Source: Panicum virgatum (taxonomy: Eukaryota; Streptophyta; Magnoliopsida; Poales; Poaceae). Taken from it: DNA of 64,000 nucleotides. Below are positions 44,529 to 54,329 of the stretch, one piece after another (within the stretch, counting starts at the first letter, position 1; every line of letters starts with the position of its first letter). The position numbers were made by a program, and so were the translations under genes. The notes beneath the pieces were generated by a model that was not told the origin of the DNA, made no database searches, and saw nothing but the letters and a program-made list of their open reading frames with translations. The stretch covers positions 8,687,015 through 8,751,014 of the forward strand of contig NC_053146.1 in assembly GCF_016808335.1 (NCBI RefSeq), read 5' to 3'.

Positions 44529-44755
44529 TGAAATCGAAGCAATGTTAGAAACTTAATTGTAAAACAAATGTTCCTAGCTACCTACCTATCATCCATCCAC
44601 CGTATAAGAAGCTACTCTTGGCACGCGCTGCTCTCCACGCATAAACATTTCCTGCCCTCCCTTCCTCTGCATAGCGACACTATCAATTTTCTTGAGATGG
44701 TGTAAGAAGGCTGAGAAAATTCATCTGCCTAAAAACCATCAAGAAAGCCCAGGTA

Positions 44756-44777
44756 TTGGGATGGGATGCACTGGGAT
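44756..44777 (+). promoter_or_regulatory. miR2118-like site 4 of cluster
   Basis: 15 of 22 match (GGGATGGGATGCACTGGGA). Partner in copy B at 51289. Confidence 0.4.
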
Positions 44778-45039
44778 AGAAAAGAGGAGATCTAGGGATC
44801 CTGTGTTTCCAATAGACATGATTTGTTGTCATCGTTATGTGGAACCTCGTCTCACGTCAAATTGTGATTCTTGGCAATCCAGGGAAGCAATGAGAGTTAC
44901 TTCAAAATTAGTTCCGTAATAGAGGGGATACATTTCCTGCCTCCTTCCATTGGCACACGTAAAGTCAGCAGCACAATGCAAGTCCGAAAGGGTAGAGGGG
45001 ACGAGAGTGACAATGCGCACCAAGAACGATGATGAGGTA

Positions 45040-45061
45040 GGGGAATGGGGTGCATTTAGAA
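45040..45061 (+). promoter_or_regulatory. miR2118-like site 5 of cluster
   Basis: 15 of 22 match (GGGAATGGGGTGCATTTAGA). Partner in copy B at 52178. Confidence 0.45.
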
Positions 45062-45070
45062 ACCAGAGTA

Positions 45071-47103
45071 CCTCTCATGAAAAATCCAATGTGATTATGG
45101 GATGTACAGTGATAATATATTTCTTCCTGTAGCAGTTGAAACTGAACTTCTGAGCATAGCTATGCTCGAAATTCTTTTTGGGAGTGTTTGAGTCACTAAA
45201 AATTTGACTTCCTAGTTTGGAAATCTCAATTGCTGCTAGACTACAACCACGTGTGTAGCTATGAGATTCTTGCTCTTGAGTGTGAGATTACAATGAGAAT
45301 CGCCCATATCACTGCATTCATGTTCTTTCTCCAGAAAAATAGGTACTGTAATTTTTTTATTATACAACATATGTTATACAAGCATTTTCTTTCCTACTTT
45401 CTTCCCTATACATTAGTATGATGAATGGCTTATCTGATGTACTTTGACCAGAGTCAAAATCTGAAGTGCATTTGGATTCTCTTAAACTACATATTCTATT
45501 TTGTTGGACTCAGATGCTGAAAAAATTGAAGGGTGGAGAAGATAACACCCAGGGAAGGCAAAGCTCTGCCTCAGATTGGTGTTTTCAGAGCATCGATGGA
45601 TGCCTGGAAACCTTGCTCCTCGCCGCGGACTGAATCCCCTCGCCTGAATCTCATCCGCCGGGCTCAACGTCGCTGCCTCTGCCGACCCGGGATGCATCCT
45701 CCACGCAGGGGTGCCGCTGCTGCGATCCCCGCCGGCGATGCCTGCTCATCCTTCCGATCCATCTCCATCTCTAGATCTCTCTGTGCATCTCCCTTTAAAT
45801 GAAAGAAAAAGACTGAAGCTTGCCTTGCTTTGCGCAGCCATGCAGCGGCATCCCGTGCGGATTTTGTGGAGATGGGCGCGGGATGGCTAGCCAGTTGAGG
45901 TCTCAAGTTGCCGGTGGCGAGCGCGCAACCTCACTAGGATGCCCTGTCGCCGGCCGAAACATTTGTGAAAAGCCCTCCGAACTGGATTATAATTATTAAT
46001 CGTGATCCAAATATATGCAAATAACTCCCGAATATATGCAAATAAGGACCTAATAAATTGGATTTTCCATACAATCGTGCCCCTTGGTTTGGTTCGGTCT
46101 CTGCTATCCGGTCAGCCCATCCTCCATTCCTCATCCGCTTGCGCCTCCGGCCTCCAGCCGCCGGCCATCCCGGCTCTAGCACCGGCTTTCCCCTCCCTTG
46201 CTCCCAAATCGCCGGAATCATGGCCGGAGACGGGGCACAAGGTGAGAAAATCTTCGGCCAGCATCCGGCTGGCGCAGTCAACAGCTTGCAGCGTCTGGCG
46301 TGAGCATTATTTCAGGCATGAGCCTTCTTTCTTCCCAAACAGCGCCAGCCGTCTCGGTCTAAGCCCCACTCATCGGCGGCGAAGAATAAGCCAAATGGCA
46401 GCTGAAAGATTAATTAGCATGTGCCTGAACTTCTTGAGGCTGCCATTGCTGCTAACTGCAGAGCTGAGCAGCTTGGACTGAACATTTTCCTCGCCCTTCT
46501 CTTCTTCAGTCACTAACTTGAATGCAAAAAATGGCAGCAGATCGAGAAGATTATCATACTTTCTGTAAATCTGGAATGCATATCTAGTTAACCGTACAAG
46601 TGTATATTTGTCATTTCTGAAATTAAGTTGGAACTTAAGATTAGTACTGGAATTAAATTATTCCGTGCATGATCCCCAAACTCATACTCTATGGATGCTC
46701 TTGAAACTCAACACTGTACAAATGTACATGCGAATCAGCACACATGATCATGACATGAGTATTGATAAAATGATTTGCTAGGTTATAAGTGCCACTAATT
46801 TTAAAGTTATAAGTGTACGGCAAACTTTATGAAATGGTATAGTTTTATCCATACGTACTAATAGGTGAATGCACCTGTTCACAACTACCACTGAGGCTGA
46901 CACATAAATGAAGCCTATACGTCGGGAAGATTCTCAAGTGAGGCAACTAAATGCCGGAAATAAGTAGTAAAGCATTTGTGTTCAAAGACTCAACTTGATC
47001 TCTTGTCTCTAACTCTCTCCAGGGTATACTTGCACTAGTAGCTAGAATGAAGACAATACAAGAACCAAGCAGCAAGGGACATGACTGATGTCTGATATAG
47101 GCA
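45071..47103. other. DNA between duplicated blocks, no gene recognised
   Basis: A GC-rich part (45480-46480) has overlapping frames on both strands, the longest 46002-46481, without any domain I know. A short direct repeat, ATATATGCAAATAA, occurs near 46011 and 46032. The rest is AT-rich. Confidence 0.4.
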
Positions 47104-47125
47104 TACGCATGGGATGCATTAGGGA
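47104..47125 (+). promoter_or_regulatory. miR2118-like site 6 of cluster
   Basis: 17 of 22 match (CATGGGATGCATTAGGGA). It has no duplicate partner, so it is an independent occurrence of the motif. The 330 bp downstream are unique and non-coding. Confidence 0.5.
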
Positions 47126-48172
47126 ATAAAATTGGTGTCAAACAAATGCTTGTTCATGTCGAATAATGTATGCCAGCGCCGTGGATCTTGGATCAGACCC
47201 GGCTACTGCAAATTCTTGGTGATCCTGAAGATTGATGCAAGGGAACGAAGCGTGCAATGAAGGCAGCAGATAGATGTGTAGGCAAAATCGTGTGAAGGAC
47301 ATGCAATGAACTCCAGATCTGCGAGAACCTGTCCGGGCCATGAAGTGTGAAAGAAGGAACAACCAGACAAGCACTGTGAGAGCAGCGCTGCTCTGCACCG
47401 GATTGAGGCTTGCTACCGTGGTAGTGAAAGAAAATTTGAAGTAATATGTAATTTTCATAGTATAATTAATACTGAAATGAGTTTTTTTGCGATATTGGAG
47501 AATTTAGTTGGATTATATGGAAGAGACAAGCTATGAAACTTGGGATTTAATTTGTTGCATCGCTTTAACATGCATGTCTCAAAATGGAATGGAACATATA
47601 AGAAAACTAAAGTTTTCATATGCTTTCTTTGGTGAAATCTTTACATGATCCGATATGAAGCAATTTTGCTCAAGAAAGCTGCAAACCGATTCTCTTTTCT
47701 ATTACAATTTGTCAAGCAAAGTTGTCTCTGGTGAAAGGGATATCTCGGGGATCTGAGAGCATTGTATAAGAACATATAGTTGGCTCGTATGACTCACAAT
47801 AACTCAGAAGTCCATTAAAAAATGTCCACAAAAGAATTTGGTCACAGTCTCACAGATGAGGGGAAACTGAGAACGTAACTAGCTACACGATTGCAGTTCA
47901 TTTAGTAACACCCATTAATTTGCTTATGGAAGGAAGTGTGAGCTATTAAACCACAAGTATAGATTCTCCCACCAACCATTCATCAATACATACAGTGTGT
48001 GAATGAAAGCACATATGCCCTTTATTTAATTAGTATTTAAAACCCTAGAGGCACATCCGGTTCTCACATTGTCCCTCACCACCAGAGTCACAGCAACATG
48101 CAATCTGGTGATGAAGCTATACTAGAAGAACATATGAAGATGGATGGTTCATTGGAGAATGCATATTTGTGT

Positions 48173-48194
48173 CAAGGATAGGATGCATCGAGAA
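48173..48194 (+). promoter_or_regulatory. miR2118-like site 7 of cluster
   Basis: 15 of 22 match; copy-B version of the site at 42720, with GCATCGAGAA kept. Confidence 0.45.
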
Positions 48195-48264
48195 TACAAA
48201 AGTTAGAAGCTTGAAGAACCATGGCATCTTACAGGCTTGAAATCCTAGAGATCTACCATCCCTT

Positions 48265-50484
48265 CTCTACCAGAAAATATGAGGAATGTGGAGTACTCTA
48301 TCCTGCTGGTGATGAGTGAATTGTCAACCGTGCGGTGTGATCGTGCGCTTGGTCTATGGTTGCAGGTACTCGGACGTCGAGTGTCGACGGAGAGCTGCCG
48401 TGGAGGTGCTGTGGCCGATGGACCGTGCGGTGGACGGCGGTGAAGGGCAGCCGGGACTGTAGCTCGGGCCGGGCGGCAGCTGTGGTGTCCACTCCTGAAT
48501 CGATGGCGCAAGCGACGACGGAAGGGGGGTTTCTTGGTTTGCGCCACAAAACCAAGGATGCGGACGGCGGTTTAAGACGCCAAGTCGTGGAGGCACGGGC
48601 GTCGGTCTCAGGACTGACGGAGGTGACTGGCGTCGGGCGGCGTCTAGGGCCGTCAGAAGGCCGAGGCAGGAACGGTGTCTAGGGCCACAGCGTGGAGGCG
48701 GGAATCTTCCCGCGCGTGGAGTTTTGGCGGTTTTCTCAAAACCGGCCACCTACCCAGGTTTCGCGGACCTTCCAAAACCGCGGACCGGATCTTCATCCAC
48801 ACGGCGGCATCGCGGAGAAGACTTCGACTCGAAGAAAGAACCTCGACCGTCGGATGAGTCCTTGTATCTTTTTCCGATTTTGCCCCTACGGGCTTCCTAG
48901 TGTCTAATTGAGTCTAGGGGTATTTTAGTCTTTAGTCTAGAGAGTTAGTGGGCTTAAATATCTACCCCCTCACCCTCTCTCTCTCTCTTTCTCTGCTTTT
49001 TGGCCTGGACAGCACGTCGCCCCTTCTGCTCCTGGCGCCCCTCTCCTCCCTGTCCCTCTCCTCTCCTCTCTAGAGTTAGGGATTAGAGGTATGGATTCTT
49101 GAGGATTTTGTACTGAGATTGATCGGGAAAGGAGGCCCTTCCCTCCTTGTGCCCTCCGGGGTTTTGAATTCATCTCGTTCTTGTTCGTCTTGTGCCTCGT
49201 TTGATTGAATTTCGATTTTCATTTGTCGATTCATGAGTACAAGTTAATGGCTTGATTCTTGATGATTTCGTGACTCTTTGTAGTGATTCAAAACCATCTA
49301 GCCTAGTGCTATACCCTCCGGAATCACGAGTCCCCCCGAATCGAAGTTGTTGCGTTCTTGTGAAAACCCCAATCTTGCTCGAAATTTCTTCGATTCCTCC
49401 CAAACCATGGAGTGATTCGTTGATTCCTTCCGTGGACATGTTCACAAGTCCTTTGTGATCGTGCCTACGAATTTTTGCGAGATTTGGACTTGGTTTGATC
49501 CTTCGATCATTGAGTTTTTGGGCGAGGCGCGGACTGGAAAAGTGTTTCTAGACTCGAACAGAGTTTTTACCTATCACCGGTTAAACCGACGCTTGTGGTC
49601 ATGTTGCGTCGGTTCAACCGGTGAGTAGGCCGTTCTGTGTTAGGGTTTTGGCGTTTGACTCGTTGCACCGACGCTTGGAAATTGTTGAGCGTCGGTTCAA
49701 CCGGAGCTTAATGCGACTTAGTTTGCTGGTTCTCTGGACAATTGAACCGACGCAAGGGCTTTGATTTCGTCGGTTTAACCGGTGCGTTGAATTTCAATTT
49801 TGCGATCCCTCTAGACAACTGCACCGGCGTTGGTGTTTGATTTTACCGGATCATCCAGTGTGTAACACCGGTTGAACTAACGCTATTCAAACCCATACGT
49901 CAGATCAACCGGTGCTCACTTTTTCACTGCTGCCGGCTCTGACTCATCGGTTCAACCGACGTACTTAGTCTCATATACGTCGGATCAACTGTTGAGTTAT
50001 ACCGTGCTGGTTCTTGTGCTGTTTTCTCGCGTTTGCTTCCGCGCTTGTTCACACTTGTTCCTAGGACTGTTTTGTGTCGGTATAGCTCCTCTATAGTTAC
50101 TCTGCACTTTACCTAGGACTCTAGGGTTGGGTGCGCACTTGGGATCAAAGGCCTAACTTTCATTTGCAAGAATTTTTGATCGGCTCCCATTCACCCCCCC
50201 CTCTGGTCACCAGTTTCGGTCCCTCAAAATAGAAATTTTGTGAGAGCCGAAAACACTATAATGAAAATAGCCAAAACTGAAAATGATCTATGACGTCTAA
50301 CTCTCACGAAAGTCCCCTCATGAATCAGGCATCACGAAAACAACATTTTCAAGAGAGTCAACCGCCAAGATCTATTTTCATGGCGATGACCTCGATGAAA
50401 ATATATTATGACACCAGGTCTCATGATCGTTTTCATGAGAGCGAACCATCAAGAAAACGCCGCCACAAATGCTTTTCGTGTAGG
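48265..50484. mobile_element. CACTA-like MITE split by the solo LTR
   Basis: The left end reads CTCTACCAGAAAATA (CACTA with one change) and a possible right end reads CTTTTCGTGTAGG, flanked by CTT at 48262-48264 and 50485-50487. CATGAAAA/TTTTCATG words fill the interior. Without the LTR it would be about 268 bp. The right end is tentative because similar words continue to about 50560. Confidence 0.4.
48280..50226 (+). mobile_element. Solo Sirevirus LTR, 1947 bp, perfect TSD AAATA
   Basis: It starts TGAGGAATGTGGAG and ends TTTCGGTCCCTCA. AAATA flanks it at 48275-48279 and 50227-50231. It aligns along its length with the 3' LTR at 34004-35644 and has about 430 bp that copy lost. That extra DNA includes CTTAAATAT (48953-48961), a likely TATA box, and a CT-rich run (48970-49070). 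CCGGTG-type palindromic words fill 49575-49990. LTR-LTR recombination removed the rest of the element. Confidence 0.9.
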
Positions 50485-51059
50485 CTTATAACACTCATGA
50501 AAATTCATTTTCCTCTCCAAGCCGAATCCATCATGAAATACATTCAGACCATCATGAAAAAACTGCCAAACCAAAGGGCGAATTTCATTTGCATGAGTTC
50601 ATGCCACCAGGAAAATACTACACACAAAACACCAGATCCCGTTCCAGCAGACATCCATGCTTATATAGTATCCATGTAGCACTCCAGCACATAATCCATG
50701 CACATATATGATCCAAATATAAATATAATTTGCATTCATGTATGAAGGAGTCTGGCATTAGCTACTGAAGCATACAGATCCGAAATTACCCCCATGTTTA
50801 GTCTTGCATACAAGTCCATAGATGCTACAACAATTAAATCATACAATCCTACACTCATGCACCCAAAAGGTTAGCATCAACTATGTTGCAGCCACCAATC
50901 CATAGATATACCCAAAAGGGATTACATGTGATGAACCAGTAACCTGCAAAAGAGGACACATGAATGCATAACACTTAGAGATTCTCTCATTTAATTGAAT
51001 AGAAGTAACCTGATTTGTTGGCTTCACTTATTTCTGCGGTCTTTCAAATGTTTGCATCA
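50227..51059. other. No gene; CATGAAAA-rich then AT-rich DNA
   Basis: The first 330 bp hold repeated CATGAAAA/TTTTCATG words of a CACTA-like kind. The frame at 50290-50679 is a by-product. The remainder is unrecognised and absent from duplication copy A. Confidence 0.4.
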
Positions 51060-51209
51060 AATTATCTGTTTCATTGCTTCCACGCACCGACATTTAATGT
51101 GAAAGTTGAATAGTATATTCGATGGCATTTGCTTTGGTACCCTTCTCTATAATTCTCAAATTGGCGCATTAGAGAATAGAGGGTAGATATTAAGATTATA
51201 CACGATGAC

Positions 51210-51231
51210 AATTGATGGGATGCATTGAGAA
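51210..51231 (+). promoter_or_regulatory. miR2118-like site 8 of cluster
   Basis: 14 of 22 match, same bases as the copy-A site at 43011. Confidence 0.45.
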
Positions 51232-51288
51232 AGGAGAGGCCAAACAGATGATGACATATAAGGCATATTACAGACATGGAGGCTGTTT

Positions 51289-51310
51289 TGGGGATGGGAT
51301 GCGCTGGGAC
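51289..51310 (+). promoter_or_regulatory. miR2118-like site 9 of cluster
   Basis: 14 of 22 match (GGGATGGGATGCGCTGGGA), copy-B version of 44756. It lies only 79 bp from site 8, closer than in copy A, where about 1.7 kb intervenes. Confidence 0.35.
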
Positions 51311-52177
51311 AGAAAAGAGGAGATCCAGGGATCTTGTGTTTCCAATAGACATGATTTGTTGTCATGCTTATGTGGAACCTCGTCTCTCGACAAGTCCTGA
51401 TCCTTGGAAATCTAGTCAAGCAATGCGAGTTACCTCAAGATTAGTCACGTAATAGAGGGGATGCATTAGCTTGAGGGTTTTATGCAGGCACTAACATGTA
51501 TGTATCGGGATATAGTTGACCATATTGAGTCATCAGCTCGATCACCTAGCTGCAGTTGACATTTTGCAAGCGTCAAGTGTATGTGATTTCTCTGCGGCAT
51601 CACCCTAGTTATTTGCCAGCGTCAGGGTTCAACTTGTGCTATTTGTATCAAGTCCAGATTTATTTGCTGATTTGTACTACAGTTAGTTATTGTATAAAAA
51701 AAGAAAGAAAATATGTGGATATATTAGACATCGTTCATAAATCAATGCACCACCAACTGATATACTCCGCCTAGTTAGTCGCAATGCAAGTAGGTGACGT
51801 TTTAGGATTGTCTGAAGTTAATTATTCCAAACTTTGACTGCATATTACTTTTTACATGTCGAGCTTCAGCATTTGGAAGTGATATGAGTACATTTGTTTT
51901 GGAAAATAGTATTTTAAAAGTATGTGTTTTCTATATCTTGTAGATATTAAAATAAAAAAAAGTAGGTAGCATAACAATTGTCGACAACACAATAAATTCA
52001 AAGTACTAATAGAAAAAAAATACTGGACCACAAACACCAATCAAGCTACCGCACGTCCAACATGCATGTATACTCAGCAGGCACGCACTTGGTGCATACA
52101 CAGCAGCACAATGCAAGTTCCAAGGGGTAGAGGGGAGAAGAGTGACAGAATGCTCACCAACAACGACGATGAGGTAT

Positions 52178-52199
52178 TTGGAATGGGGTGCATCACAAA
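52178..52199 (+). promoter_or_regulatory. miR2118-like site 10 of cluster
   Basis: 17 of 22 match (GGAATGGGGTGCATCACAAA). Copy-B version of 45040. A 21-bp tandem duplication, CGAGGAAATTGGAGC..., follows at 52239-52280. Confidence 0.5.
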
Positions 52200-52280
52200 G
52201 GAAACCGGTACTAGGCTGGATGATGTCCAATCACAATTCGAGGAAATTGGAGCACGAATCGAGGAAATTGGAGCGCGCAC

Positions 52281-52676
52281 ATTTGGATGCGCTCCAAACC
52301 GTGATACAGTTAATCAAAGAACTAATCAATGCCGAACCGTGATGGAGGAATTGGTTTGGCAAGGCATGACATGCGCCATATCTTGGCCTCCCCGTTCAGG
52401 TCTTCTATCTTGAGCTCCCCGTTCAGAGCTTCTTCACATTGTTGGCTGCCATGAATCGAGTTGCCCGATAATCGAGCCGCATCGGGCAAGTTCAAATGGA
52501 AGATGAGGATCGAATCGTCATCTAGATAGGCCGGGGCTCGTTCGTTGGCCCGTGGGCTAATTAATTCTTCAGCATATCCGAATTTCCTTTCGTCCTTTAT
52601 TTGTCACTCAATGCCTGTCAAATACTTGTTGGCACTCAAATTTCTCTCCAAATTTGGTCTCCAAATAAATAAATAG
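52281..52676. other. No gene recognised
   Basis: Non-coding DNA between the candidate PHAS cluster and an LTR remnant. Confidence 0.4.
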
Positions 52677-53618
52677 TGTGGGACCGGAACGGGTGATCAG
52701 AGGGGGTGAAGGGGAGCTGATCAAAATCCCTCTGAAAAGTTGACCCCAATTCACTGCCCAAAACACCTCTCTTCTAATCGCGAAGATGACACAAGTTAAC
52801 TGGTGACATGCTCATCCTAAAAACGATTAGGAAGCGGAAGTACAGATTGAGCAACGCCGAGAGCTCGACACAAAGTGGAAACAAAAGCGAAACGATTCAC
52901 TTGTTACCAACAAAAACTTCACTTGATCAAATGTGCACAAGCAAAAATGTCACGAGCACTTCACTTAACCAAGATTACAAAGTTTATCCAAAAGGCCGAT
53001 CAAGAGACTCACCAAAAATATTGGAACTAATCACCGTAAAAGAGTACTCTTAACTAGGCAAGCAAAGATTAACAGTTGGAGCTAATTAACACAAGTCAAT
53101 TAAGCATGTAAAGATCTAGTGAAGATTATCAAGTGCAAGAGCTAATCATCAAAAGCTAAAGCATGCAAGGACTTGCAAGCACTAGTAACAACACAAACTA
53201 ATTAACTAGCTTAAGCAGGAAAAGATGCATGGAAATTAAATTGCAAACCAACACCTGCTAGCTGCTGGACGGTACTGTGCAACCGGCCACCTTCCTGGGC
53301 CACGTGCCTGCTTGCCTTGCGTGCCTAGGAGCTGGGCTGCTACGTGCAGCTGCCGAGCCTTGTGCAGAGCTGGGCTGTGGGCCTATTCTGCTTGCTGCGC
53401 TAACCAGAACGGTGGCCGCGAATCCAGCCGCCTGCTCGCGTTTGGGCCGTGTACTCGGCCTGCCAGTCGCACAGGCCTGCTCCTGCACTGGCTGCCTGGC
53501 AGCCACGTCTGGCTGGGCCACGACCCACGAACGAGCCGCCGCGCCTGCACAGCGCTCTGTCGTGCATGACTCTTCCGGAACTCCTGTTCCTCGGGATCAA
53601 GCCTGCACTTGTCCTTCA
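52677..53618 (-). mobile_element. Sirevirus-like LTR remnant (minus strand)
   Basis: Read on the minus strand it ends CTGATCACCCGTTCCGGTCC then CACA at 52677, like other Sirevirus LTR ends. It is AT-rich, then GC-rich on the right (53270-53600), where overlapping frames have no domain. The other boundary is hidden by the hAT element at 53627. Confidence 0.45.
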
Positions 53619-53626
53619 CCACCAAA

Positions 53627-54070
53627 TATAGATGGTCAAACGGGCGGCCCGGCACGAGCCCGTTTAGGCACGGATTAATAAACGGGCCGTACCGTGTCTG
53701 CTCATGGGCTGAACTGTCGGCCCAGACACAGCTCGAAAGTGCTTTAATCGTGCCAGGCTGACCCGTTTGGCCCGACAGCCCGAAAGTGCTTTAATAGGAT
53801 TTAATAATAGAGTGGGCTGGTATTTAAATGAGCTTATCATGCTACCCATCGGACTGATTGGGCCGTCTATTTCGAGACGTGCCGGGACATATCCAGCGGG
53901 CCGACAAAGAGGCCTAAGCACGGCCCGACAATCGGGTACGTGCCGCCCGGAGCCCAAAAATCCTCGGGCCAGGGCCGTGCTCGGGTCGGGCTAAATTGGG
54001 TCGGGCCTCGTGTCCCCATGGACTTCGGGCCTCGTGTCCCCATGGACTTCGGGCCAAATGGCCAACTATA
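53627..54070. mobile_element. hAT element, 444 bp, TSD CCACC(A/G)AA
   Basis: The ends TATAGATGGTC and GGCCAACTATA are inverted. The flanks are CCACCAAA (53619-53626) and CCACCGAA (54071-54078), an 8-bp TSD with one change. The interior is GGGCC/CGGGC-rich. An exact 24-bp tandem duplication (GGGCCTCGTGTCCCCATGGA...) fills 54003-54050. Confidence 0.75.
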
Positions 54071-54329
54071 CCACCGAATCATGCATCGGCGTCAAGACTC
54101 TTACATGCCTATCATCACCGCACGTCACATCCAAGATGGAGCTCGCCCTTCATCACAACACAATGTCGTCGATCGTCACATCGTATCCAACACCTGCATA
54201 TCAACATTGTCAATCACTTATCATCCAAAAGTGACCATCAATCCTCAATCAGTTTTTTTCTAGTGAAAGAACATGTATTATTATATGTTATAATCCGTGT
54301 AAAAAGTAAAAAAAATATATGTCAACTGA
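54071..54329. other. No gene recognised
   Basis: Short stretch between the hAT element and the putative Helitron. Confidence 0.3.

Larger units (their letters stand above)
42410..45070 (+). repeat. Segmental duplication, copy A
   Basis: Shared landmarks with copy B, in the same order: GATTCTCCCACCAACC, GAAGATTTGTGTT-like segments, AAGGATAGGATGCATCGAGA, TTGGTACCCTTCTCTATAAT, GATGACAATTGATGGGATGC, CAATAGACATGATTTGTTGT and CAGCAGCACAATGCAAGT. Confidence 0.75.
47858..52210 (+). repeat. Segmental duplication, copy B (interrupted)
   Basis: It matches copy A at 47858-48264 and again from about 51060. The gap is filled by a CACTA-like element, the solo LTR inside it, and about 575 bp without a counterpart. 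Confidence 0.75.
42410..52280 (+). ncRNA. Candidate miR2118-triggered 21-nt PHAS (phasiRNA) cluster
   Basis: This 9.9-kb block has no convincing protein gene. It holds ten sites resembling the complement of grass miR2118, all on the plus strand, plus a large internal duplication. In grasses, premeiotic-anther 21-nt phasiRNAs come from clustered non-coding transcripts, each cut by miR2118 at a single site. RDR6 and DCL4 then process each one in 21-nt steps from the cut. Same-strand spacing of sites over kilobases and low coding potential fit this. The sites are degenerate (14-18 of 22 matches by eye against recalled miR2118), and most have T at position 12. Expression and phasing cannot be seen from sequence, so this is inference. 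Confidence 0.5.

Noticed and set aside
45482..46481. GC-rich frames of 60-159 codons
   Set aside because: They overlap on both strands and contain no recognisable domain.
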